A stretch of DNA of 64,000 bases from Paraburkholderia dioscoreae (GTDB taxonomy: Bacteria; Pseudomonadota; Gammaproteobacteria; Burkholderiales; Burkholderiaceae). Positions 52,828 through 61,714 of this stretch are shown one piece after another. The stretch lies in the NCBI RefSeq assembly GCF_902459535.1, contig NZ_LR699554.1, positions 3,038,001-3,102,000 on the forward strand. The letters are read 5' to 3'. Within the stretch, counting starts at the first letter, position 1; every line of letters starts with the position of its first letter. Below the pieces are notes generated by a model, which saw only the letters and a list, made by a program, of their open reading frames with translations, did no database searches and was not told the DNA's origin. The translations under genes and the position numbers were made by a program.

Positions 52828-53714
52828 GATGCCGTCTCGCTGCTCTGTGCGTGACGCTTCTCGAACTCCCACACCTCCGGAAAGCCGACCAGTTCATGCA
52901 ACTGGTCCATCGTGAACGACGGCACCTGCAGTTCGAGCGAGTCGCCGTGATCGAGCAGATGACGATAGGCGTTATCCAGCGCAGCGGTAGCCGCCGCCAT
53001 GCCGATCGAAGGATAGATCGCGATATGGAAGCCCCATTCCTTCAGCGTGCTGCTCGGCACGACCGGCGAGCGCCCGGTCGGCACCATATTGGCGAACACC
53101 CATGCGCCGCTATCGGCGAGCTCGCCGCCGATCCGTTCGAATTCCTCGGCGCTTTCCGGCGACTCGACGAAAACGATGTCCGCCCCTGCACGCGCGAACG
53201 CCTTGCCGCGCCTGATCGCTTCGTCGAGGCCGAGCGTAGTGCGCGAATCGGTTCGGGCGATGATCAGCATGTCGTCGCTGCGGCGCGCCTCGAGCGCGAC
53301 TTCGATTTTCTTCAGCATGTCGTTCAGCGGCACCACCTGGCGGCCCTGGGTGTGGCCGCATTTTTTCGGCATCACCTGGTCTTCCATCTGGATCGCCTGC
53401 ACGCCCGCGGCTTCGTAACCGCGCACCGTATGCCGCACATTGAGCAAGCCGCCGAAACCCGTGTCGGCGTCCGCGATCAACGGCTTGCCGGTGCCCTCGG
53501 CAATTTGCCGCGCACGTCCCACCATATCGGCGTAGCTGACCAGGCCCGCATCCGCGACGCCGAGATACGAGCCGGAGACGCCATATCCGGTCATGTACAG
53601 CGCTTCGAACGGCAGGCGGTCGGCGACACGCGCCGAGAACATATCGAATACGCCGGGCGCGACGACAAAGCGCCCGCTCTTGAGAATCGCTTTCAGCTTC
53701 CCGGAAGTGCTCAT
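52824..53714 (-). CDS. Isocitrate lyase/PEP mutase family lyase, copy 1
   Basis: The 296-residue protein has MTGYGVSGSYLGVADAGL, ADADTGFGG (about 81-89), QMEDQ and PKKCGH (with Cys119). This places it among 2-methylisocitrate/2,3-dimethylmalate lyases rather than true isocitrate lyases, which are longer. AGGAGAG lies seven bases before the ATG. It follows the permease gene by 13 bp and overlaps the LeuC-like gene. Its sequence is clearly different from the second lyase of the operon, so two steps or two substrates may be served. Confidence 0.87.
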   Translation of the reverse strand: MSTSGKLKAILKSGRFVVAPGVFDMFSARVADRLPFEALYMTGYGVSGSYLGVADAGLVSYADMVGRARQIAEGTGKPLIADADTGFGGLLNVRHTVRGYEAAGVQAIQMEDQVMPKKCGHTQGRQVVPLNDMLKKIEVALEARRSDDMLIIARTDSRTTLGLDEAIRRGKAFARAGADIVFVESPESAEEFERIGGELADSGAWVFANMVPTGRSPVVPSSTLKEWGFHIAIYPSIGMAAATAALDNAYRHLLDHGDSLELQVPSFTMDQLHELVGFPEVWEFEKRHAQSSETAS

Positions 53715-53727
53715 CGAACTCTCCTGC

Positions 53728-54504
53728 TCAGGTGCTATGGGTAAGATGCCGCTGCCACGCGAGCAACAGCAGATTGACGAGCGTGGCGAAAACGAACAGC
53801 ATCAGCGCGAGCGCCATGATCGTGCTGGTCTCGCTGCGGTTCATCGCGATCATCAGCATGTGCCCGATGCCGCTTTGCGACGCGAACATTTCGCCGATCA
53901 GCGTGCCGAGCAGCGTCAGCGAAAAGCCGATGCGCAAGCCGGCGACCACTTCCGGCACGCAGGCGGGCAGCAGCACATGACGCGCGAGCGCAAAAGGACT
54001 CAGACGATAGGTCCGCGCCGCGCGCGTATAGATCGGCGGCATATTGCGCACGGCATTCATGGTGAAGATCGTGATCGGCACGATCCCGTGCATCACGCCG
54101 AACACGATTTTGGCCCACAGGCCCAGACCGAACGCGAGCAATACGACCGGATATAGCGTGACTTTGGGAATCGAGTAGAAGCCCATCATCAGCGGCTCCA
54201 TCACATCGCCGGCAAGTTTGCGCGCGCCGAGCAGCATGCCCAGACATACGCCGCCGATCGCCGAGATCAGAAACGCGGAGCCGAACGCGAATGCGGTCAC
54301 GTACAGACTCGCCGGAAAATCCGGGTCGCTGACGATATGCACCGCACGTTCGAGCGTGCGCCACGGAGTCGTAATCGCGTCCGGACCGAGCATTTCGCTG
54401 AGTACCTGCCACAGCACGGCCAGCACGACGATCAGAACGACGCCGTCCAGCCAGCGTCGCGTATGCCGCGGCCTGACGGTATGTGCAACGACGATCGTGC
54501 TCAT
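53728..54504 (-). CDS. ABC importer permease A
   Basis: The 258-residue protein has six hydrophobic segments and an EAA-like loop (YTRAARTYRLSPFALARHVLLP). It belongs to the SsuC/TauC type. Its ATG overlaps the stop of permease B (ATGA), so both are made together, probably as a heterodimer. Confidence 0.9.
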   Translation of the reverse strand: MSTIVVAHTVRPRHTRRWLDGVVLIVVLAVLWQVLSEMLGPDAITTPWRTLERAVHIVSDPDFPASLYVTAFAFGSAFLISAIGGVCLGMLLGARKLAGDVMEPLMMGFYSIPKVTLYPVVLLAFGLGLWAKIVFGVMHGIVPITIFTMNAVRNMPPIYTRAARTYRLSPFALARHVLLPACVPEVVAGLRIGFSLTLLGTLIGEMFASQSGIGHMLMIAMNRSETSTIMALALMLFVFATLVNLLLLAWQRHLTHST

Positions 54505-55259
54505 ACGGCCTCCCTGCGGATACGCCGGTATAACCGCGCTTCGGCCGTGCGCAGCAACGCGTTGAGCGAGCTGACGAACAGCAGCATCAGCACCATCAGG
54601 CCGTACATGGTCGGATTGTCGAAGTTGTTGTAGGCAAAGGCGATCTGATAACCGAAGCCCGAGCCCGACAGCACGAATTCGCCCGCCACCACCGCAATGA
54701 ACGCATAGACGACCGTGAGCTTGATGCCGGTGAAAACGAACGGCAGGCTCGACGGCAGCGTGATCAAGCGGATTTCGTCGAAGGTATTCAGACGGCACAC
54801 GCGAGCCGTGCGCAGCAGCACGCGCGGTACGCGTTCCAGACCGTTGAGCGTATTCACCGCCATCGCGACGACCGCGAACAGAAAGCCGATGCCCACCAGC
54901 GGCCAGCGATTCAAACCGAGTACGACGATCAGGATCGGATAGAGCACGAACACAGGCACCGCGTAATACGAGAGCAACAGCGGATCGAGCACGCGCCTGA
55001 CGCGCGGCAACCGGAACAGCAGCACGCCGCCGATGAAGCCGGCCACCACCGCCAGCGCGACGGCAAGCAATGCGCTGCCGAGGGTTTGCAGAATGTCCGT
55101 CGTGTACTGGCCCGACAACAGCAATTGAACGGCGCTCACCACCATTCGCGACGGCGGAATGAAAGAGATCGGATCGATCCACGCCGCACGGCTCGCAATC
55201 TCCAGCAAGACGATCAGTCCCACGACCAGGCCGAGCCGCCAGCGTGCGGCGGTATTCAT
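54501..55259 (-). CDS. ABC importer permease B
   Basis: The 252-residue protein has six hydrophobic segments and the loop LLRTARVCRLNTFDEIRLITLP. It is a second, distinct SsuC-like permease. Its ATG overlaps the ATPase stop (ATGA). Confidence 0.9.
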   Translation of the reverse strand: MNTAARWRLGLVVGLIVLLEIASRAAWIDPISFIPPSRMVVSAVQLLLSGQYTTDILQTLGSALLAVALAVVAGFIGGVLLFRLPRVRRVLDPLLLSYYAVPVFVLYPILIVVLGLNRWPLVGIGFLFAVVAMAVNTLNGLERVPRVLLRTARVCRLNTFDEIRLITLPSSLPFVFTGIKLTVVYAFIAVVAGEFVLSGSGFGYQIAFAYNNFDNPTMYGLMVLMLLFVSSLNALLRTAEARLYRRIRREAV

Positions 55260-56119
55260 TGCTGGCTCCCCAGCGCTTTCAATGCTTCTTCGCGCAACAG
55301 GCCCCACACTTGCGCCGTCAGTTCGCCGAAGCGCGCGTCGAGCGCGGTGGTGCTGTCGCGCATGCGTGGCCACCCGGTTTCTATCGTTCTGATAAAACGG
55401 CCGGGACACGCAGACATCACGCCGATGCGGTCGGACAGCAACACGGCTTCATCGATCGAATGGGTGATCAGCAGGACGGTCGCGCCGGTGTCGCGCCACA
55501 GCTTCAGGGTTTCGTCTCCCATCAGAAGACGCGTTTGCTGGTCGAGCGCGCCGAACGGCTCGTCGAGTAACATCAGTCGCGGCCGCACGACCATTGCCCG
55601 GGCAATGCAAACGCGTTGGCGCATACCGCCCGATAGTTGTGCCGGATAGGCGCGGGCAAAGGATTTCAGGCCCATGAACGACAGTGCGTGATCGACCCGC
55701 TCACGCACTTCCGTTTCCGCGACGCCTGCCTGCCGCGCGGCAAACGCCGCGTTGTCGAATACATTGAGCCACGGGAAACTCGCGTCTTCCTGAAACACGA
55801 CGGCCACGCCGTCCGGCACTTCCGCACCGACCGGCTTGCCTTCGAACGTCACCGTGCCGCCGCTCGCCGGGTTCAGACCGGCCAGCACGTCGAGCAGCGT
55901 GGACTTGCCGCAGCCGGACGGACCGACCACCGAGAAGAACTCGCCGACCCGCAATTCGAGGCTCACGGGTCCAAGCGCATGAAACGGCGGCTTGCCCTGG
56001 CTGCCCTGATAGATTCGCGTGACGTCCGTGAGCGTAGCCTGAATGCGCTTTCCGTCGGGCGACAGCGTACTCGGAGCGACCACCGAGATATTGGCTTTAT
56101 GGCGGGATAGCGCGCTCAT
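55256..56119 (-). CDS. ABC importer ATP-binding subunit
   Basis: This 287-residue ATPase has Walker A GPSGCGKST, Q-loop FQEDASFPW, signature LSGGMRQRV, Walker B LMLLDEP and switch His in LLITHSID. About 35 extra residues precede the domain. I chose the ATG at 56117-56119, which has GAGG five bases upstream. It serves the two permeases downstream. Confidence 0.92.
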   Translation of the reverse strand: MSALSRHKANISVVAPSTLSPDGKRIQATLTDVTRIYQGSQGKPPFHALGPVSLELRVGEFFSVVGPSGCGKSTLLDVLAGLNPASGGTVTFEGKPVGAEVPDGVAVVFQEDASFPWLNVFDNAAFAARQAGVAETEVRERVDHALSFMGLKSFARAYPAQLSGGMRQRVCIARAMVVRPRLMLLDEPFGALDQQTRLLMGDETLKLWRDTGATVLLITHSIDEAVLLSDRIGVMSACPGRFIRTIETGWPRMRDSTTALDARFGELTAQVWGLLREEALKALGSQQ

Positions 56120-56127
56120 CGAAGGCC

Positions 56128-57111
56128 TCACTTCCTGCTGCGCAGATCGGCCGGCAGCATCGATTCATCGACGATCTTCGGCCAGTCGAATGGACCTTCC
56201 GGAATGGCCTTGACCAACACGAGGCCCTTCAGTACCTCGTCCATGCCCTTGTAGTCGAAGCTGCCTTCGCTCCAGTATTTCGGATCGGCGTCGAGCACGT
56301 TGTTGATCGCCGACGCGGCGACCGCCCGGTCCATCTTGTACTCCTTGGCGAGGATCTGTGCGGCCTCGGCGCGATGCGCCGCCATGTAGACGACGGCCTT
56401 GCGGCGCGCTGCGATAATGCCGCGGATCACGTCGGGATGCGCCTTCAGATAATCGGTGCGGACAATGCCGACGGTCTGCGTTTCATTCGGCACCACGTCG
56501 TTCGAGCGAAACGCAATTCTCAATCCGTCTTTCTTTGCGCTATATGACGGCTCGGTCATGTAGCCGACATCGATCGCACCCTGCTGTAGCGACGTCAGCA
56601 TTCCGCTCGAACTTCCCACCGGTTTGCGCTGCACCTGGCCGAGCAGGCCGACGCGGTCGAGCGCGATCGTGGAGATCATGTCGGTCGTCGATTTGGGGCT
56701 GCTATAGCCGATCGTCTTGCCTTTCATCTGTTTGATGCCGGTGATCGAGCCCTGCTTCAATTCGACCCAGACGAGATCGCCGAGACTCTGCACGCCCCCG
56801 TGTACGATCGTCAGATCGACTCCCTGCTTCACCGCCGCAATGGCCGCCGGCAACGCCACCTCGCCATACGGAATGTCGGAAGCCATCGCGTTGCGAATGC
56901 TCGTTCCGCCGCCTTCCGATGTAATGAAACCGGTGACATCAACTTTCTCTTCCTTGAAGAAACCTTTGTCGAGCGCGACGGCGAAGGGCACGCCGTACAT
57001 GCCGTCACCCCAGTGCGTCACCGTCAGCGAACTGGCGTGAGCGCCGACGCTCGCAAGCGTCAGCGTCGCGCCCAGACAGATACCCCGCACGACTTTGCGT
57101 ATCGCATCCAT
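56128..57111 (-). CDS. ABC importer substrate-binding protein (NMT1/SsuA-like)
   Basis: The 327-residue protein begins MDAIRKVVRGICLG with a signal peptide ending GAHA, and has the SsuA/NMT1 pattern (GVPFAVALDKGFFKEEKVDV, GYMTEPSYSAKK). A Met five codons earlier is an alternative start; GGAG lies before the chosen one. It is the first structural gene of the operon, about 220 bp after the GntR gene. The ligand is likely the acid processed by the hydratase and lyases downstream (inference). Confidence 0.88.
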   Translation of the reverse strand: MDAIRKVVRGICLGATLTLASVGAHASSLTVTHWGDGMYGVPFAVALDKGFFKEEKVDVTGFITSEGGGTSIRNAMASDIPYGEVALPAAIAAVKQGVDLTIVHGGVQSLGDLVWVELKQGSITGIKQMKGKTIGYSSPKSTTDMISTIALDRVGLLGQVQRKPVGSSSGMLTSLQQGAIDVGYMTEPSYSAKKDGLRIAFRSNDVVPNETQTVGIVRTDYLKAHPDVIRGIIAARRKAVVYMAAHRAEAAQILAKEYKMDRAVAASAINNVLDADPKYWSEGSFDYKGMDEVLKGLVLVKAIPEGPFDWPKIVDESMLPADLRSRK

Positions 57112-57241
57112 GTGGTGTGTCTCCATCCACGATTTGACGGTTGACGTCCGTCATTTTCGTTATGCCGCCGCGCGCCGTGACGCCGGTGACGGGTCAGCGA
57201 ACGAGTTGATCAGATCGATCTTTGCCCGATCACTGTGTAAG

Positions 57242-57257
57242 TTAATGTATGCATTAA
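57242..57257. promoter_or_regulatory. Candidate GntR operator
   Basis: TTAATG-TATG-CATTAA is an inverted repeat in the A/T-rich gap between the GntR gene and the importer operon. Its core resembles the short A/T palindromes bound by FCD-type GntR regulators. On the minus strand TTGAAG lies just upstream, so it may overlap a promoter. Confidence 0.5.
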
Positions 57258-57333
57258 ATCTTCAAAAGTACAGAACGATAACGGCTCACAACGACTGGGT
57301 TTACCCGTCATGCCGACTCGTATTGATCAGCTT

Positions 57334-58179
57334 TTACGCCTGATGGATGCCGTGCTGCTGCAGCACGGCAGTCTGCTCGCGCCAGCCGCGCTCGCGGTGC
57401 GCGCGATATAGGCGGCTCGCGCGCGCTGCATCGCCGCGACGAATCGCTTCGATGATTTCGTAATGCTCATCAATCGATTTTTTTGGCTGCGGATGCGGCC
57501 GCAACCGCTGCGTGAAGCGTCGCACACGATGCACCTGGTCACGGCAATTCATGACCACCTGCGCTAGCCGCGCGTTGCCGCCGAGTTGAACGAGCGCTTC
57601 ATGGAAGGCCTCGTCGGCAAGCGCCCATGCCTGCATGTCCTGCTCGGCCAGCGCCTCGGTCATTTTCCGGCAGGCGTTTTCAAGCGGACTCAGATCGACG
57701 CCGCTGCGCGCCGCGACCAACGCCGCCGCGGTGGATTCGAGACTGGTCAGAACCTGGTAGATGTGGCTGATATCGGAGACTGACGTGGGAACGATACGGA
57801 TGCCATGACGCGGCACGATTTCGACGAGACCCTCGCCCTGCAGGCGAATCGCAGCTTCGCGGATCGGAGTGCGACTCACGCCGAGCATCAGTGCGAGTTC
57901 CTGTTCGAGCAGATAGGAGCCAGGCGTCAGTTCGCTTTCTATGATTTTGTGCCGGAGGCGCTCGTACGCCTGTTGAGACGAGTTGCCGTTGCGCGGTTCG
58001 GTTTGCGCAACGGATTGGCTCTCGTACGAAACAGCACGCTGAGATTGCTCCGGTGTTTTCGAAGCAGTGGTTTTCACGGCGCGGCCGGTGCCGGCGTTTG
58101 GCTTGCCGCCCGCTACCGCGCGTTTTTTGGCTGCGGGTTTGATCGCATGCTCTGGCGCGGCCGATTTGCGTTCTGGCAC
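57334..58179 (-). CDS. GntR-family regulator with FCD domain
   Basis: The 281-residue protein has a Lys/Ala-rich, probably disordered N-terminus of about 70 residues. A GntR winged helix follows (AYERLRHKIIESELTPGSYLLEQELALMLGVSRTPIREA, seen in pieces), then an FCD effector domain with the metal-type His residues (DEAFHEAL, DEHYEIIEAIRRGD). I chose the GTG start at 58177-58179 because GAGGAG lies seven bases upstream. It stands directly before the importer-lyase operon on the same strand and should control it. VEIVPRHGIRIV is shared with the GntR at 60401. Confidence 0.87.
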   Translation of the reverse strand: MPERKSAAPEHAIKPAAKKRAVAGGKPNAGTGRAVKTTASKTPEQSQRAVSYESQSVAQTEPRNGNSSQQAYERLRHKIIESELTPGSYLLEQELALMLGVSRTPIREAAIRLQGEGLVEIVPRHGIRIVPTSVSDISHIYQVLTSLESTAAALVAARSGVDLSPLENACRKMTEALAEQDMQAWALADEAFHEALVQLGGNARLAQVVMNCRDQVHRVRRFTQRLRPHPQPKKSIDEHYEIIEAIRRGDAARASRLYRAHRERGWREQTAVLQQHGIHQA

Positions 58180-58378
58180 AACGGTTCTCCTCGCGGCGCC
58201 TGAACGGACGCGGCAATCCGGTATCGCAGCAAGCGTGTCTGCGGGGCCGGCCTCGGCCAGACTCGTCCGGTCCGGCTTCGCACGCAACGCGCCTTCGCTT
58301 TGATGCTAGCATCGCGCGCCGCACCATGACATGAAGGGAAACGCTTAATGCAATATACGCGCCGGACGTGACGTTCGC

Positions 58379-59266
58379 TCACACGCCGCGCAAGTGCGCG
58401 ACCAGCAAGCGGCACGCGACCGGCAGTGCCTCCAGCGATCGCACCGCCAATAGCAGTTCGCGCTCGGCCCATGCGTCGGTGAGCGCAACCGTGGCGAGGC
58501 CGAGGTTCGCTGCCTGCTGCTGAGCGACGGCGTAAGGCATAACGCCGAGTCCGAGCCCCGCGGCAATCATCAGACATTGTGCGTCATAGCTCGTCACCTG
58601 AATGCGCAGATTGACCGGCCGTGCGTGTGCATGCGCCGCACGCGTAAGTTGCTGGCTGATCGCCGTATCGGGCGGCAGCCCCACGTATTCGAAGTCGAGT
58701 GTGTCGGCGAAGGCGACGGCCTGCTTTTGCGCGAGCGTATGGCCGCTCGGCACCACGAGTGTCAGGCAATCGCGGTGATAAGGGAACGTTTGCACGTCGT
58801 AGCCGTGCGGCACCGAAGTGAAGATGCCGATATCCACGGCGTTGTCCGCGACGGCCTTGACTACGCCGGTGCTGGCTTTTTCTTCGAGCTGGATCTGGAT
58901 TCGCGGATGTTGCGCGGCAAACGCCTGGATCTCGCGCGGCAGAAACTGCACGACGGACGACACATTGGCTGCCAGCCGGATCAGTCCGCTCACGCCGCTC
59001 GCGTAGTCGCGCATCTGCACGGCAATGTCGTCGAGTTCATGCAGCGCGCGATGCGCGAGCACGACCAGCCGTTCGCCCGCGGCGGTGGGCGCCACGCCCT
59101 TGTTGGTGCGCCGCAGAAGCGCGACACCCAAGGTCGCTTCGATCTCGCTGATGCGCTTGCTGACGGCCGCTGCCGCGATATGTTCGCGCTCGGCCGCCGC
59201 CGCGATGGTGCCGGCCTCGGCGACGCTGACAAACAGTCTGAGCGAAAGCGGATCGAGTGTCGGCAT
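58379..59266 (-). CDS. LysR-type transcriptional regulator
   Basis: The 295-residue protein has the LysR helix-turn-helix (LRLFVSVAEAGTIAAAAEREH, AVSKRISEIEATLG) and a full effector domain. The ATG at 59264-59266 gives the usual MPTLDPLSLRLF start. It lies upstream of the GntR gene on the same strand, 200 bp apart, and may add control to the importer-lyase operon. Target unknown. Confidence 0.9.
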   Translation of the reverse strand: MPTLDPLSLRLFVSVAEAGTIAAAAEREHIAAAAVSKRISEIEATLGVALLRRTNKGVAPTAAGERLVVLAHRALHELDDIAVQMRDYASGVSGLIRLAANVSSVVQFLPREIQAFAAQHPRIQIQLEEKASTGVVKAVADNAVDIGIFTSVPHGYDVQTFPYHRDCLTLVVPSGHTLAQKQAVAFADTLDFEYVGLPPDTAISQQLTRAAHAHARPVNLRIQVTSYDAQCLMIAAGLGLGVMPYAVAQQQAANLGLATVALTDAWAERELLLAVRSLEALPVACRLLVAHLRGV

Positions 59267-59516
59267 GGTGCCCCGCGAATAATTGGAATGTTCCGCCGAT
59301 GCCGGCCAAGCGCGGTACGGCGTACGGCACTCGGCATGATCCACGTAAACGGCAGCGACTTCAGCCAGTGTACCGAAACGGCCGGCGGCCGTGCCTCGTC
59401 ATCGTGGTTCGCGATGGCGGCATGGCCAAGCACTGCTTTGTGTCCGCGCAGCACCCGGCAACAATGGCATGAAGCGACGGACCCGACCGAGGTGCCCCGT
59501 CCACGAGGAGCGAGCG

Positions 59517-60284
59517 ATGCAAACGTCAACCCACGCAAAGATCAAGGTTTTCTGGCAACCCGGCTGTTCGTCGTGTCTGCGGACCAAGGAGTTTTTGGCG
59601 AACCAGGGCATCGAATTCGAATCCATCGACGTGCACAACGATCCCGACGGCCTTGCGCAATTGACCGCGTTGGGCGCGCGCAGCGTACCGGTGGTCGCGC
59701 TTGGGTCGAGATTTACGTTCTGTCAGTCCATCAACGACGTGATCAAGTTTCTGGATCTGAAAACGAAGATCATCACGCCGTTGCCGCCGCCGGAACTGGT
59801 CAATCGCCTCGAACTCGTGCTCGAATCGAACGCGCGATATACGCGGCAGTTTAGCGGCCCGGCTTTTCGCGAGCCGTTCCGGAATCGCAACCGGACTCCG
59901 GCGGGACTGACGTTTCATGTGTTTCGCGTGGCGGAGATGGGGATCGAAGCGGCGCAACAGATCGAACTGCTGTTCGAGGGATTCGACGAAGTGCCGCCCA
60001 CTCACTGGGGGCCGGAGGAAATCGCCCAGTGGGGCGAGAGTGTGAAGGCGCGCCTCACCGCGTGGTGGAATGACGAGACCGACCGTTCGCTCAGCTACGA
60101 CGTGCCGACTTACTACGGACGGCGCCCCATGCACGAGGTGCTAGAGCGCACGGCCTGGCACAGCGCGCAGCATACCCGCCAGGTCATGTTGATGCTCGAG
60201 AGCGAAGGAATCCAGATCGACCGGCCGCTGACAGCGCAAGATCTGGCGGGCTTGCCCCTGCCGGATGAAGTCTGGGACAGATAG
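59517..60284 (+). CDS. Glutaredoxin-DinB fusion protein
   Basis: The 255-residue protein has an N-terminal glutaredoxin domain (KVFWQPGCSSCLRTKEFL with Cys17/Cys20, and RSVPVVALG). After a linker a DinB-like four-helix domain follows, with the family His residues (RTAWHSAQHTRQVMLML). DinB-type proteins use such His residues to bind a metal and often act as thiol-dependent enzymes, so the fusion suggests a thiol-linked detoxifying or maleylpyruvate-isomerase-like role. CGAGGAG precedes the ATG. Confidence 0.83.
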   Translation: MQTSTHAKIKVFWQPGCSSCLRTKEFLANQGIEFESIDVHNDPDGLAQLTALGARSVPVVALGSRFTFCQSINDVIKFLDLKTKIITPLPPPELVNRLELVLESNARYTRQFSGPAFREPFRNRNRTPAGLTFHVFRVAEMGIEAAQQIELLFEGFDEVPPTHWGPEEIAQWGESVKARLTAWWNDETDRSLSYDVPTYYGRRPMHEVLERTAWHSAQHTRQVMLMLESEGIQIDRPLTAQDLAGLPLPDEVWDR

Positions 60285-60400
60285 GCGCGCGCAGTTCCTG
60301 TCGTTCACAGTTGTGCGCCGCCGCATAAAAAACAAACGCCAACCCATCCCCACTTTCGCGTGGCAGAATCGCCTTCATCCCGTCGGCGAGACTGAATCAC

Positions 60401-61069
60401 ATGACCACGCTGCGCGAAAAATCGACTGACTCGGTCTATCAACAACTGCGCACCAAAATCCTGAGCGACGAATTTCGCCCCGGCATGCAGTTGCTCGAAC
60501 GCGACCTGGTGAGTCTCTTCGGCGTGAGCCGCACGCCAGTGCGGGAAGCACTGGTCCGCTTGCAAAAGGAGAACCTGCTGCAGATCGTGCCGCGCCACGG
60601 CATTCGTGTGCGCCAGGTCTCGCTGCCCGACATCGAAGCGATTCACCAGGTGCAAAGCAGCCTGGAAGCCACCGCGGCCGGCGTTGTCGCGACCATGAAT
60701 CTACGCGCAAAAGAACTGCAGCCGTTAGACCAGATGTGCAACGCAATGGACCGCGCGCACGAGAAGAACGACTACGCGGCCTGGGCCAGCGCCGACGAGG
60801 CGTTTTTCTCCCAACTCCTGAAACTCTGCGGCAACCCGCGGCTCACGCAGATCGTCAACGCATGCTGGGATCAGATCCGGCGCGTACGCGATCTCACCTT
60901 GCGGCTCAGCGCGTTGGCCGATCTGCCGAAGGCACGGCATCGATCGATCGTCGAAGCGATCCGCGCCGGTGACAGCGCGACGGCCGAGTGTTTGTGCCGC
61001 GACTATCGCGCGCACTGTCTGCAGTTCCAGCTCGACACCTTGCAGCGGCTTCGCATTCTCGAAGTCTGA
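60401..61069 (+). CDS. GntR-family regulator with FCD domain
   Basis: The 222-residue protein has a standard GntR winged helix (VYQQLRTKILSDEFRPGMQL, LFGVSRTPVREALVRL) and an FCD domain (DEAFFSQLLKLCGN, RHRSIVEAIRAGD). Length is normal. It is a paralogue of the GntR at 57334 by the shared IVPRHGIRV segment. No operon partner; the neighbours are the glutaredoxin-DinB gene and the second peptide pair. Target unknown. Confidence 0.88.
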   Translation: MTTLREKSTDSVYQQLRTKILSDEFRPGMQLLERDLVSLFGVSRTPVREALVRLQKENLLQIVPRHGIRVRQVSLPDIEAIHQVQSSLEATAAGVVATMNLRAKELQPLDQMCNAMDRAHEKNDYAAWASADEAFFSQLLKLCGNPRLTQIVNACWDQIRRVRDLTLRLSALADLPKARHRSIVEAIRAGDSATAECLCRDYRAHCLQFQLDTLQRLRILEV

Positions 61070-61118
61070 AGGCCGCGAGACGTCGGCACCGTTCGACGCG
61101 ATCCGTGTCGGGCAATTT

Positions 61119-61142
61119 CCAACAGAATCCATGATTTGTCGG
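61119..61142. promoter_or_regulatory. Upstream activator site of peptide gene 7
   Basis: CCAACA and TGTCGG stand 12 bases apart; the near end is 122 bp before the -24/-12 element. It lies outside repeat copy B, in sequence that has drifted from copy A, yet the repeat and its distance are kept. Confidence 0.63.
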
Positions 61143-61263
61143 GCGCGCGCCGTCAGTCGTTTATCGCCGATCGCGGCAGTGCGCCGGTGCCGTGACAGGA
61201 CTGCAACGCAAACCCCTTATGCGGCGAGCTTCCTGCAACTTTATCAGGAGCCTTGAATAAATC

Positions 61264-61279
61264 TGGCACAGCCCGTGCA
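61264..61279 (+). promoter_or_regulatory. Sigma-54 promoter of peptide genes 7 and 8
   Basis: TGGCACAGCCCGTGCA, identical to the element at 48025, 75 bp before the ATG. Confidence 0.83.
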
Positions 61280-61353
61280 TTAGTGAATCCCGAGCAGACA
61301 AGTTGCTCGCAACCAACCCCCACAGCCTCACCCTTACCTCCAGGAGATTCACC

Positions 61354-61626
61354 ATGAACACGCTGACCATCAAAGACCTGTCCATCACCGAACAACTCGA
61401 CAGCAAGGCCATGAGCGCCGTGCGCGGCGGTTTCGGCCCCTCCACCTCCTACTACAACTTCAGCCCCGTCTTCGCCCCGAACAACAGCAAGAAGGTCGAT
61501 GCCACCCAGCTCATCAACAACGAGCTGAACCTGCAGAACGCCAACGGCAACAACGTCGCCTTTGCCTCCGGCATCAGCTCGACGGTCAACCCCTACCTCT
61601 CGACGAGCAACAACATCCACGTGTAA
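61354..61626 (+). CDS. Double-glycine leader small secreted protein (peptide 7, copy of peptide 3)
   Basis: The encoded 90-residue protein is identical to that of the gene at 48115; the only base difference seen is a silent AAA/AAG change in the leader. It lies 13 kb from the exporter genes, behind an unrelated catabolic operon, but keeps promoter and activator site, so it should be expressed together with the first copy. Confidence 0.88.
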   Translation: MNTLTIKDLSITEQLDSKAMSAVRGGFGPSTSYYNFSPVFAPNNSKKVDATQLINNELNLQNANGNNVAFASGISSTVNPYLSTSNNIHV

Positions 61627-61714
61627 TACGCGACGCGGCGAGGCGCCCGCCTTCCCGGTGCGCCTCACTTCCCGCCGCCTACCCGCGTCCTGCGCGCACC
61701 TTTGGAGAAGCACC

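Noticed and set aside
51445..52854. Plus-strand open frame of about 469 codons opposite the LeuC-like gene
   Set aside because: Antisense shadow; Arg-rich, no recognisable motif, while the minus-strand frame has all aconitase-family motifs.
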